DNA of 64,000 nt from Rhodocyclaceae bacterium (GCA_023383815.1 JAHDYG010000005.1:62001-126000), one strand, 5' to 3'; counted from the first letter of the stretch, positions 9,924 to 18,760 are shown. Program-made: numbers and translations. The notes: generated by a model not told the origin, from the letters alone.

Positions 9924-9969
9924 CGTGGTCTCCCGCTGTTCAAAACACGCCTTGACGCATCGAGCATGT

Positions 9970-9984
9970 GTTACAGTCCGTAAC
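9970..9984. promoter_or_regulatory. GTTAC-N5-GTAAC operator upstream of the CbrX/CbrA-like genes
   Basis: GTTACAGTCCGTAAC, extended to TGTTAC-N5-GTAACA. Confidence 0.6.
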
Positions 9985-10014
9985 ACCACAGCCCCCCCGG
10001 AAGGAAGGTTGCTC

Positions 10015-10176
10015 ATGGACAAGATCGTGATCCTGTTCCTGTTTGGCATCCTGCTTTTCGCTTCGCCTCTGGTCTACTGGTGGGCATCGCCAGCCTTCCC
10101 ATGGTATGCACCCTACCTGCTGTGGGCGATCCTGATCGGACTCATCGTGCTCGTGCAAAGACACCATGAGCACTGA
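10015..10176 (+). CDS. Small membrane protein overlapping the sensor kinase start (CbrX-like position)
   Basis: MDKIVILFLFGILLFASPLVYWWASPAFPWYAPYLLWAILIGLIVLVQRHHEH; two hydrophobic segments; 11-nt overlap with the next gene. Confidence 0.75.
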   Translation: MDKIVILFLFGILLFASPLVYWWASPAFPWYAPYLLWAILIGLIVLVQRHHEH

Positions 10177-13129
10177 GATCGGCATCCTGTATGCAGTCGG
10201 CGTGGCCTATCTGGGGCTGCTGTTCTTCATCGCCCATGCAACCGAAAACCGCTGGCTGCCCGACCGGCTGGTACGCCACCCGCTGGTCTATGCGCTCGGA
10301 CTCGGCGTCTATGCGACTTCGTGGAGCTTTTTTGGCAGTGTCGGCTTTGCGCAGACGCAGGGCTACAATTTTCTCACGATCTATCTCGGCGTCACGCTCG
10401 CCTTCATCCTGACACCGCTGCTGCTCGCTCCGCTGCTGCGACTGGTGCGGGACCACCAGCTCACCTCGCTCGCCGACCTCTTCGCGTTCCGTTACCCAAG
10501 CCCATGGACCGGCGCTCTGGTGACGCTCTTCATGCTCTGTGGCGTCTTGCCCTATATCGCGCTGCAGATCAAAGCCGTGACGGAGGCGGTGACCGTGATC
10601 ACTCAGGAGGCGCCGCCACACCTCCTGGCGCTCGCTTTCTGCGGCACACTGGGCCTGTTCGCAATCCTCTTCGGCGCACGCCACATCACCCCGCACGAGA
10701 AGCACGAGGGCCTGGTGGTCGCGATCGCCTTCGAATCGGCGATCAAGCTGCTGGCCCTGATCACCGTCGGCATATTCGCGCTGTTCGGGGTGTTCGGCGG
10801 ACTCGACGGCCTCGATCAATGGCTCGCCCGGCATCCCGAAGCGATCACTGCCCTTTATGCCCCGGTTCGCGACGGGCCGTGGTTCACCTTCATCGTCCTC
10901 GCCTTCGCGGCCGGCTTCCTGCTGCCGCGCCAGTTCCACATGCTGTTCGTCGAGAACATGGACGCGCGCGCGCTGAAGACCGCAGCCTGGGCGTTCCCGC
11001 TCTTCCTGTTGCTGCTCAATGTGCCGATTCCACTGATCCTGTGGGCGGGCTCTGCCGCCGCAGTGAGCACCGCACCCGATTATTTCGTCCTCGGACTGGC
11101 GGTCGAACGGGGGAGCAAGTGGCTCACGCTGATGACCTTCGTCGGCGGGGTGTCGGCGGCCAGCGCGATGATGATCGTGACGACGCTTGCACTGGCGAGC
11201 ATGTGCCTCAATCACCTGATCCTGCCGGCACGCTACCAGCAGCATTCCTTCCCGCGCGAGAACCTCTACGCCTGGCTCCTGTGGGGACGGCGGATGCTGA
11301 TTCTCGTCATCATCGGGCTCGGCTACGGGTTTTACCTGCTGCTGCAGGTCCACCAGGGCCTGGTCCAGATCGGCCTGATCTCGTTCGTGGCCGTTGCCCA
11401 GTTCCTTCCAGGCGTCGCCGGCATCCTGGCCTGGCCGCGCGCAACGCGGATCGGGTTTGTTTCCGGGCTGGCCGGCGGCATCGCCGTCTGGATCTTCGCC
11501 CTCATCCTGCCCTTGCTGCATCGGTCGGGATTGCCCGTCACCGACTTCAGCCTCCAGCAATGGGCCGGCGCCGGCGAGCAGGATCGATGGGCCTTCGCGA
11601 CCTTCTGGTCGCTCACGGTGAACGGGCTCCTGTTCGTCGCCGGATCGTTGCTGAGCCGCCCGACCCCGGCCGAGGCCCAGGCGAACCTGGCGATCGCGCG
11701 CCGCGACGCGGTCGACATTCCGCCGCGCATGCTCGAGGCACGGTCGGTGGAGGAGTTCATGGAGCGCCTGTCCCAGGCTGTCGGCCCGCAAACGGCAGCG
11801 CTCGAGCTCGGCCGGGCCCTCGACGACCTCGACATGCGGCACGACGAGACACGCCCGGCCGACCTGGGCCGCCTGCGCGAGCGCCTGGAGCGCAACCTGT
11901 CCGGCCTCATCGGCCCGCTGCTTTCGCGCATGATCGTCGACAACCGGCTTCAGGTCGCCCCGCACGCCCGCCTCGCACTGGCCGACAGCCTGCGCTTCGT
12001 CGAAGCGCAGCTCGAACGCTCGCACGGCCGCCTCGAAGGGCTCGCCGCCGAACTCGACACCTTGCGTCGCTATCACCGCAAGGTGCTGCATGAACTGCCG
12101 CTCGGAGTGTGTTCGCTGTCACCCGACGCCGTCGTGCTGTTCTGGAACAGTGCAATGGCCGGCATTTCGGGAATGCCCAGCCATGAAGCGGTGGGCCGCA
12201 GCCTGAACGAGCTCGCCCCCCCCTGGAAGGGGATTCTGCGCGCCTTCGTCGACGGCGACGAACGTCATCTGTACAAGCTCCAGTGCCTCGTCAAGGGCCG
12301 CAACCGATGGATCAACCTGCACAAGGCAACCATCGAGAACAGCACCGGAGATTCCCCGCCGGCTTCGGCTGAAGCCGCCGGCACCGTCATTCTGGTCGAG
12401 GACCTGACCGAACTGCACATGCTCGAAAGCGAGGTTGCTCATAACGATCGTCTGGCCTCGATCGGCCGGCTCGCGGCAGGCGTCGCGCACGAGATCGGCA
12501 ATCCGCTGACGGGCATCGCCTCGCTGGCCCAGAACCTTCACTTCGAGACCGACCCGAAGGAGCAGGAACTGGCGATCGCACAGATCCTGAAGCAGACCAA
12601 ACGCATCAGCAACATCGTCCAGTCGCTGATCACCTTCAGCCACGCCGGCGAGACCCAGCAAGCCCGGCGCGAGGCGGTTGCGCTGCACGAATGCGTGCAC
12701 GAGGCGATCCACCTCGTCCGGCTGGCCGACTCCGCGCGCCAGGTCCTGTGCGTCAATGCCGTGCCCGAGCATCTCATGGTCAGCGGCAACGCCCAGCGCC
12801 TGCTGCAGGTCTTCGTGAATCTCCTGAGCAACGCGACCCAGGCCTCGGAGGCCGGCAGCCGCGTCATCGTGCACGGGCGCGGCGACGACACGCTCATCGA
12901 GATCGTGGTCGAGGACGAGGGCAGTGGAATCGCCGAATCGAACCTCGACCGCATCTTCGAGCCATTTTTCACGACCAAGCCGGCCGGTGAGGGCACCGGG
13001 CTCGGGCTGTCGGTCGTCTACAGCATCATCGAGGATCACGGCGGGGTGGTCCAGGCCGAGAACCGGGAGCCACGCGGCACCCGCTTCACGATCCGGCTGC
13101 CCGCCCTTCAGGAGGAAAGCACTGCATGA
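10166..13129 (+). CDS. Histidine kinase with N-terminal SLC5/SSS transporter domain, CbrA-like
   Basis: 13-TM-like SSS region followed by PAS and HATPase: RLAAGVAHEIGNPLTGIASLAQNL, NLLSNATQASE, GEGTGLGLSVVYSI. Confidence 0.9.
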   Translation: MSTEIGILYAVGVAYLGLLFFIAHATENRWLPDRLVRHPLVYALGLGVYATSWSFFGSVGFAQTQGYNFLTIYLGVTLAFILTPLLLAPLLRLVRDHQLTSLADLFAFRYPSPWTGALVTLFMLCGVLPYIALQIKAVTEAVTVITQEAPPHLLALAFCGTLGLFAILFGARHITPHEKHEGLVVAIAFESAIKLLALITVGIFALFGVFGGLDGLDQWLARHPEAITALYAPVRDGPWFTFIVLAFAAGFLLPRQFHMLFVENMDARALKTAAWAFPLFLLLLNVPIPLILWAGSAAAVSTAPDYFVLGLAVERGSKWLTLMTFVGGVSAASAMMIVTTLALASMCLNHLILPARYQQHSFPRENLYAWLLWGRRMLILVIIGLGYGFYLLLQVHQGLVQIGLISFVAVAQFLPGVAGILAWPRATRIGFVSGLAGGIAVWIFALILPLLHRSGLPVTDFSLQQWAGAGEQDRWAFATFWSLTVNGLLFVAGSLLSRPTPAEAQANLAIARRDAVDIPPRMLEARSVEEFMERLSQAVGPQTAALELGRALDDLDMRHDETRPADLGRLRERLERNLSGLIGPLLSRMIVDNRLQVAPHARLALADSLRFVEAQLERSHGRLEGLAAELDTLRRYHRKVLHELPLGVCSLSPDAVVLFWNSAMAGISGMPSHEAVGRSLNELAPPWKGILRAFVDGDERHLYKLQCLVKGRNRWINLHKATIENSTGDSPPASAEAAGTVILVEDLTELHMLESEVAHNDRLASIGRLAAGVAHEIGNPLTGIASLAQNLHFETDPKEQELAIAQILKQTKRISNIVQSLITFSHAGETQQARREAVALHECVHEAIHLVRLADSARQVLCVNAVPEHLMVSGNAQRLLQVFVNLLSNATQASEAGSRVIVHGRGDDTLIEIVVEDEGSGIAESNLDRIFEPFFTTKPAGEGTGLGLSVVYSIIEDHGGVVQAENREPRGTRFTIRLPALQEESTA

Positions 13130-14472
13130 ACCGCATACTCATCGTCGACGACGAGGACGTCATCCGGCGTGCCCTGCGTCGCCTGCTCGAGCGCGAAGGC
13201 TACCGCGTGGCCGAAGCCACGAGCCTCGCCGAGGCACGCCAGTCGTGCGCCAGCCAGCAGTCGGATCTGGCAATCTGCGACCTGCGCCTGCCCGATGGCG
13301 AAGGCATCCAGCTCGCCGCGGCATGCCCGGATACGCCGGTGCTGATCATGACGAGCTTCGCGAGCGTCAATTCCGCGGTCGAGGCAATGAAGGCCGGTGC
13401 GGTCGACTACATCGCCAAGCCCTTCGACCACGAGGAGATGCTGCTGACGATTGCGCGCATCCTCAAGCAGCGCCGGCTCGAACGCGAGAACCAGCACCTG
13501 AGGAGGGATCTCGCACGCGTGTATCCGATCGACGGCATGGTCGGACGCTCGGCCGGAATGAACCAGGTGTGCGAAACGGTCAAGAAGGTCGCCCCGACGG
13601 ACACGACCGTCCTGATCCGGGGCGAGTCGGGCACCGGCAAGGAGCTCGTCGCACGCGCGATTCACGCCAAGAGCCCGCGTGCCGGCGTTCCGCTGGTCAC
13701 CGTCAATTGTGCGAGCATTCCGGAAGGACTGATCGAATCGGAACTGTTCGGCCATGAGAAGGGCGCGTTCACCGGCGCCACGACCGGGCACCGGGGGCTG
13801 GTCGAAGCCGCCGACGGCGGAACGCTCTTTCTCGATGAAATCGGCGAGCTCACGCCCGCCGCACAGTCCCGCCTGCTGCGTGTGCTCCAGGATGGCGAAA
13901 TCCGGCGGGTCGGCGCGACGACGAGCCGCACGGTCGACGTGCGCCTCGTCGCCGCCACCCACCGCGACCTCGAACAGATGGTGCGCGACGGCGACTTCCG
14001 TGAGGATCTCTACTACCGGCTGGAAGTCATGGAGATTCATCTGCCGCCGCTGCGCGAGCGCGGCGAGGACATCCCGCTACTCGCCGAGCATCTGCTCGAC
14101 GAAGCCTGCACCCGCATGAAACGTCCACGCCTGGCCTTCTCCGCAGCGGCAACGCAGGCCCTGCTGCGCCACCGCTGGCCCGGCAACGTGCGGGAACTGA
14201 AGAACGCGATCGAGCGCGCGGTGATCCTGGCCGACGAGTGCATCACCCCGGAACTGCTGGCGCTGCATACGCCGCGCGAAGCCGCACCGGAGCGACGCGG
14301 GATGAGCATGGACGACTACTTCCGCCGCTTCGTGATCGAGCACCAGGACACGCTCACCGAAACCGAGATTGCGCGCCGCCTCGGCATCAGCCGCAAGGCA
14401 TTGTGGGAGCGGCGTTCGCGCATGGGGCTGCCGCGACCGCGCGCCCAGGGTGCACGCGCGCCCGTCGAGTAA
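13126..14472 (+). CDS. Sigma54-dependent response regulator, NtrC/CbrB-like
   Basis: REC domain, RGESGTGKELVARAIH, ELFGHEKGAFTGA, C-terminal Fis-type HTH (TETEIARRLGISRKALWERR). Confidence 0.93.
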   Translation: MNRILIVDDEDVIRRALRRLLEREGYRVAEATSLAEARQSCASQQSDLAICDLRLPDGEGIQLAAACPDTPVLIMTSFASVNSAVEAMKAGAVDYIAKPFDHEEMLLTIARILKQRRLERENQHLRRDLARVYPIDGMVGRSAGMNQVCETVKKVAPTDTTVLIRGESGTGKELVARAIHAKSPRAGVPLVTVNCASIPEGLIESELFGHEKGAFTGATTGHRGLVEAADGGTLFLDEIGELTPAAQSRLLRVLQDGEIRRVGATTSRTVDVRLVAATHRDLEQMVRDGDFREDLYYRLEVMEIHLPPLRERGEDIPLLAEHLLDEACTRMKRPRLAFSAAATQALLRHRWPGNVRELKNAIERAVILADECITPELLALHTPREAAPERRGMSMDDYFRRFVIEHQDTLTETEIARRLGISRKALWERRSRMGLPRPRAQGARAPVE

Positions 14473-14482
14473 CCCGGAAAGC

Positions 14483-14516
14483 GTTACCCACGGTAACAGG
14501 CGTTACCTTGGGTAAC
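14483..14516. promoter_or_regulatory. Tandem 15-bp palindromic activator sites (candidate UAS)
   Basis: GTTACC-CAC-GGTAAC (14483-14497) and GTTACC-TTG-GGTAAC (14502-14516), centres 19 bp apart. Confidence 0.75.
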
Positions 14517-14568
14517 GCACGCTCGTCCGCCACTCCCCTCCGTCCCGGTCGCGACGGGCGCGTGCAAA

Positions 14569-14584
14569 TGGCACATCGCTTGCT
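14569..14584 (+). promoter_or_regulatory. Sigma54 (-24/-12) promoter for the DUF4212-symporter operon
   Basis: TGGCAC-ATCGC-TTGCT matches TGGCAC-N5-TTGCW exactly; 52 bp after the UAS pair, 54 bp before the start codon. Confidence 0.82.
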
Positions 14585-14638
14585 ATGTACGAAATGCGCC
14601 GCACCACAAGAGCGTTCCATACCAAAGGAGGAGCTTCC

Positions 14639-14905
14639 GTGACTCAACTGACACAAGAGCAGCGCGCGTTGCACTGGCAACGCACGCGAACCTTGATGAT
14701 CGTGCATCTGACGATCTGGTTCATCTTTTCATACGTCGTGCATTGGTTTGCCGTTGAACTGAACGCCATCAAGTTCTTCGGCTGGCCGCTCGGCTACTAC
14801 ATGTCCGCACAGGGCTCGCTGGTCGTGTTCGTGGTCCAGCTCTTCATGTTCAGCAAACAACAGCACGCCATCGACGTCGAGTTCGGCGTGGCTGAAGAAG
14901 AATAG
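14639..14905 (+). CDS. DUF4212 domain protein, sodium symporter small subunit
   Basis: GTG start after AAAGGAGGA; MTQLTQEQRALHWQRTRTLMIVHLTIWFIFSYVVHWFA. Confidence 0.88.
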   Translation: MTQLTQEQRALHWQRTRTLMIVHLTIWFIFSYVVHWFAVELNAIKFFGWPLGYYMSAQGSLVVFVVQLFMFSKQQHAIDVEFGVAEEE

Positions 14906-14917
14906 GGAGGACACGAC

Positions 14918-16759
14918 ATGGGCATGCAATGGGAAGGGAAATCCTTCATCGACAATCTGCCGAAGATCTATGGCGTGTACACCGGGGGCTTTCTCGCGTT
15001 CTTCGCGCTGATGGCGATCCTGGAACAGATGGGCGTGGGCGCCGACATGATCGGCATCCTGTTCGTGGGCTTCACGATCGTGATCTACGCCTTCATCGGT
15101 GTGCTGTCACGAACGATGGCGGTGGATGCCTACTACGTCGCGGGGCGCAGCGTACCACCCGTGTTCAACGGCATGGCAACGGCGGCCGACTGGATGTCCG
15201 GTGCCTCCTTCGTGGCGATGGCGGGCGGCATCTTCATGGCCGGCCACGGCTACATGGCCTTCATCGTCGGCTGGACGGGCGGCTACATCCTCGTGGCGAC
15301 CCTGATGGCGCCGTATCTGCGCAAGTTCGGCTGCTACACCGTGCCCGACTTCGTCGGCACGCGCTATGGCGGCAAGCTGGCGCGCTTCTGCGCAATCGTG
15401 GTACTGATCGTCGCTTCGTTCACGTACGTGACCGCGCAGATCACCGCGACCGGCACGATTGCCGCCCGCGCACTGCAGATTCCGTTCGAGGCCGGCGTCT
15501 GGTTCGGTCTCGCCGGCATCCTCGTCTGCTCGATGCTCGGCGGCATGCGCGCAGTGACCTGGACCCAGGTCGCGCAGTACATCGTGCTGATCGTCGCCTA
15601 CCTGATCCCGATCTTCTGGATGTCGATCGCGCAGGGCTTCGGGCCCTTCCCGCAGCTCGCCTACGGCGGCGCTGTCGAGCGCATCATGGAACTCGAACCG
15701 GTGATCGGCGTCGGCACGAAGGCCGTCGAGGCGGTTCCCGGCCTCGGAGTGCTGACCACCCTGCACGCCACGCCGAAGGAAGGCGCGATCGCCGCATGGC
15801 AGTTCGTGACGCTGGTCGCGTGCATGATGATCGGAACCGCCTCGCTGCCGCACATCCTGATGCGCTACTTCACGACGCCGTCGGTGCGGGATGCACGCAC
15901 GTCGGTCGCCTGGTCGCTGTTCTTCATCTTCCTGCTGTACTTCTCGGCCCCGGCGCTGGCGACGTTCAGCAAGCTGCAGATGATCGACCCGACGCTGCCG
16001 ACCGCGATCATCGGCAAGTCGATCGACGAGGTCATGGCGCTCAACTGGATCCAGAAATGGGGCGCGATCGGGCTGCTGGCCGTGAAGGACGGCAACGCAG
16101 ACGGCATCCTGCAGATCAACGAGTTCTTCCTCAACCCGGACATCATCGTACTCGCAACGCCTGAAATGGCCGGCCTGCCGTACGTGATCTCGGGCCTCGT
16201 CGCTGCCGGCGGCATGGCCGCCGCGATGTCCACGGCGGACGGACTGCTGCTCGCGATGGCCAACGCCCTGTCGCACGATCTGTACTACAAGATCATCGAC
16301 CCGAAGGCGGAAACCAAGAAGCGCCTGCTCACCGCCCGCATCCTGCTGGTCGTGATCGGTGCGGCCGGCGCGCTGGTGGCGAGCATGAAGCTCACCGGCA
16401 TTCTCGGTGCGGTGGCCTGGGCCTTCTGCTTTGCGATGTCCGGGCTTTTCTTCCCGCTCGTGCTCGGGGTGTGGTGGAAGCGCGCAAACCGCCCCGGTGC
16501 GATCGCCGGGATGGTCGGCGGGCTCGGCGTGGGCTGGTGGTATCTGCTGGCCGTGCGCAACCCGAAGGAGTGGTACGGTCTTGCCGAACCGTGGCTGGGC
16601 CTGAACGACCTGCGCTTCGGCATCGTCGGCATCGTCGCGAGCCTCGTGTGCATGGTCGTGGTAACCTTGCTCACGGCCGCGCCGGACGAGGAAACCCAGC
16701 GCATGGTGGACGAGGTCCGCATCCCGCGGGGTGACACGATCATCGGCGCAAAGGCCTGA
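14918..16759 (+). CDS. Sodium:solute symporter, ActP-like / VC_2705-type large subunit
   Basis: SSS family: DAYYVAGRSVPPVFNGMATAADWMSGASF; directly downstream of DUF4212. Confidence 0.9.
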   Translation: MGMQWEGKSFIDNLPKIYGVYTGGFLAFFALMAILEQMGVGADMIGILFVGFTIVIYAFIGVLSRTMAVDAYYVAGRSVPPVFNGMATAADWMSGASFVAMAGGIFMAGHGYMAFIVGWTGGYILVATLMAPYLRKFGCYTVPDFVGTRYGGKLARFCAIVVLIVASFTYVTAQITATGTIAARALQIPFEAGVWFGLAGILVCSMLGGMRAVTWTQVAQYIVLIVAYLIPIFWMSIAQGFGPFPQLAYGGAVERIMELEPVIGVGTKAVEAVPGLGVLTTLHATPKEGAIAAWQFVTLVACMMIGTASLPHILMRYFTTPSVRDARTSVAWSLFFIFLLYFSAPALATFSKLQMIDPTLPTAIIGKSIDEVMALNWIQKWGAIGLLAVKDGNADGILQINEFFLNPDIIVLATPEMAGLPYVISGLVAAGGMAAAMSTADGLLLAMANALSHDLYYKIIDPKAETKKRLLTARILLVVIGAAGALVASMKLTGILGAVAWAFCFAMSGLFFPLVLGVWWKRANRPGAIAGMVGGLGVGWWYLLAVRNPKEWYGLAEPWLGLNDLRFGIVGIVASLVCMVVVTLLTAAPDEETQRMVDEVRIPRGDTIIGAKA

Positions 16760-16800
16760 TCCCGGAGAGCAGACGATTCGTCACACGTTCACGTGACAGG

Positions 16801-16835
16801 ACCGGGGCGGAAGGATTCGCCCCGGTTTTCTTTTT
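16801..16835 (+). terminator. Rho-independent terminator
   Basis: ACCGGGGCG-gaaggatt-CGCCCCGGT followed by TTTCTTTTT. Confidence 0.85.
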
Positions 16836-16854
16836 ATGGAGCAAGACGAGCGAG

Positions 16855-17214
16855 ATGATGATCGAAGGCATCCCCGGCTGGGCCATCGCGATCGACTACC
16901 TGCTGGGCATGATCATGTGGACCCTGATCGGTCGCTTCGGCATGCGGCTGTTCCTGCCCGAAGAAAGCAAGTTCTTCTTCAGCCGCATCTTCATCCGGCT
17001 GACCAATCCACTGCTGAAGCTGTTCGCACCGATCACGCCCGGATTCCTCGTACCGGCGCTGATCCCGCTGTACGTGGCGTGGTTCTTCTACATGGTCCGC
17101 TTCTACCTGATGCCCTGGGCTCTGGGCTACTCGGTCATGGGCATGCTGTCCTTTCCGCTCGAAGGCGAGATCGCCCGCGGCATCTATCACCTGGGAAAGA
17201 TGATCGTCAATTGA
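16855..17214 (+). CDS. Conserved membrane protein of unknown function
   Basis: 119 aa, several hydrophobic segments; downstream of the symporter. Confidence 0.75.
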   Translation: MMIEGIPGWAIAIDYLLGMIMWTLIGRFGMRLFLPEESKFFFSRIFIRLTNPLLKLFAPITPGFLVPALIPLYVAWFFYMVRFYLMPWALGYSVMGMLSFPLEGEIARGIYHLGKMIVN

Positions 17215-17926
17215 GCGGCTGCAGGAGCGCCTGCACATCGAGACAGGCGCGCAGGTCCCGCCGCACCTCCTGCCAGCGAAAGCGCACCGAGTTGAGCACG
17301 ATCTCTTCGTCCAGTTCCTTGAGCTGGTCGAGCACCGGCGACCACCGGACCACCGAAGCTGGACTGTCTGTGAACGCCCATTCACCGTCCTCGAACCGGG
17401 CGAGATCGACGGCCGCGACCCGTTCGCGCAGACGCTGTGCGTGCTCGGGCCAGGCACCTCCTGCATCTTGGGGCGTGCCGGTGCGGGCGAGGATCTCGCC
17501 CACCAGCCCTTCGATCAAGGAGCGCACCGCTTCATGGCTGCCACCACCCTTGCAGAGCAGGCCTCCGGCGTGAATGGATAGATCACCCAGACAATCGAGC
17601 CAGATGTGCCACTTCGCGACGTTGATCCCCTCGACGAACGGATCGTCGTCAAACAGCTCGGGATAGCGCATGCCGGCGCGCGTGCGCAGGTAGCCATAGA
17701 GCGAGGTCTGGGCCACGAAACTCGCCCGCGTATCGAGAAAACCCGAAAGCCCGGCCAGGCTCGTGATTGGCTCCAGGCGCTTGCGTCCGCGCCCGATTCC
17801 GAAGTAGTCGGAAATCATCCTCAGCCAGTCGCCTGGCCGCAGCGACAGCCCCAATCCGGCCCCCCCGCCTTTCGTTGCGGTGCGCCGGACGACTCTGGGT
17901 TTGAAAAACTCCTGCGGTTCGGTCAC
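17207..17926 (-). CDS. Conserved hypothetical protein
   Basis: Full-length ORF (MTEPQEFFKPRVVRRTATKGG...), convergent with the preceding gene; no family recognised. Confidence 0.65.
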   Translation of the reverse strand: MTEPQEFFKPRVVRRTATKGGGAGLGLSLRPGDWLRMISDYFGIGRGRKRLEPITSLAGLSGFLDTRASFVAQTSLYGYLRTRAGMRYPELFDDDPFVEGINVAKWHIWLDCLGDLSIHAGGLLCKGGGSHEAVRSLIEGLVGEILARTGTPQDAGGAWPEHAQRLRERVAAVDLARFEDGEWAFTDSPASVVRWSPVLDQLKELDEEIVLNSVRFRWQEVRRDLRACLDVQALLQPLN

Positions 17927-18109
17927 GTTCTTCGTCTCCCCTGCCCGTCATGGATGGCTGCCCGGCCCTTGCAGGGCGCGACAGCAATGCGGATTCATTA
18001 TAGGGTCGCCCGAAGCAGGACTGGGCACGACGTCATCCGGGCACCGGAACGTCCAGCGTGTACGATGCCGGCGCACGCCTGATCCACCGCGCACATGCCC
18101 CCAACCGTT

Positions 18110-18143
18110 GTTACGGTTCGTAGCGCTCGCTACGCCGGGTAAC
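18110..18143. promoter_or_regulatory. Second tandem UAS pair of the same motif
   Basis: GTTAC-GGTTC-GTAGC (18110-18124) and GCTAC-GCCGG-GTAAC (18129-18143), centres 19 bp apart, as in the 14483-14516 pair. Confidence 0.7.
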
Positions 18144-18206
18144 AACCGCGCGCCCATCCCTGCGCGCGCACGGGCGCAATCCACCGTACCCACGAGCAAT
18201 CGCGCT

Positions 18207-18222
18207 CGGCACAGCGATTGCT
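18207..18222 (+). promoter_or_regulatory. Sigma54 (-24/-12) promoter
   Basis: CGGCAC-AGCGA-TTGCT (GG at -24, GC at -12, correct spacing), 63 bp after the UAS pair and 33 bp before the ORF. Confidence 0.7.
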
Positions 18223-18255
18223 TGGCGTGGACGTCCGTGACCACCCGCCACGATC

Positions 18256-18714
18256 ATGAGGCAGACGACCCCGAGTGCCCGACCGTCAGTGCGCCCGACG
18301 CGCCTGCTCGCAGCGACGATCGAATTCCTGCGCCGCAACCACCCGTTTTCAGACATGGAATCCGGACACCTGGAGTTTCTCGCCAAACGCCTCCACACGC
18401 GCTACTGCCCCGCCGGATCGAGGATCGAATGCGGAGATGAAATCGGAGGTGCGTGCCTGCTCATCGTCAAACAGGGCATCGTCGAAATCATCCGGGCCAC
18501 ACGACGGTCTTCGCGGCTGCTTCGCCCCGGCGACAGCTTCGTCATTCCGCCTTCCGGATTGCGCAACTCGGAAGGCGACGGGGTGGAGCATGTGGCGGGA
18601 GAGGATACCTTCTGCCTCGAAGTGGACCACGACGCACTGGCAGAACTGGCCAGGAAATCGGACGCGCTCAGGGATTTTCTCACTGCAGCCCAGGTACGCC
18701 ACCCCGAGGGCTGA
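18256..18714 (+). CDS. Stand-alone cyclic-nucleotide-binding domain protein
   Basis: HPFSDMESGHLEFLAKRLHTRYCPAGSRIECGDEIGGACLLIVKQGIVEI...LLRPGDSF. Confidence 0.75.
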   Translation: MRQTTPSARPSVRPTRLLAATIEFLRRNHPFSDMESGHLEFLAKRLHTRYCPAGSRIECGDEIGGACLLIVKQGIVEIIRATRRSSRLLRPGDSFVIPPSGLRNSEGDGVEHVAGEDTFCLEVDHDALAELARKSDALRDFLTAAQVRHPEG

Positions 18715-18719
18715 ATGCA

Positions 18720-18753
18720 GACGGGGTGCGGAACCCAGGTTCCGCACCCCGTC
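18720..18753. terminator. Perfect 16-bp stem hairpin between convergent CNB gene and 6S RNA
   Basis: GACGGGGTGCGGAACC-CA-GGTTCCGCACCCCGTC; no clear T-tract. Confidence 0.55.
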
Positions 18754-18760
18754 ATTCTGG

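Noticed and set aside
10142-12091. 649-aa - strand ORF opposite the sensor kinase
   Set aside because: Gln/Glu/Arg-rich low-complexity shadow of the SSS domain coding sequence.
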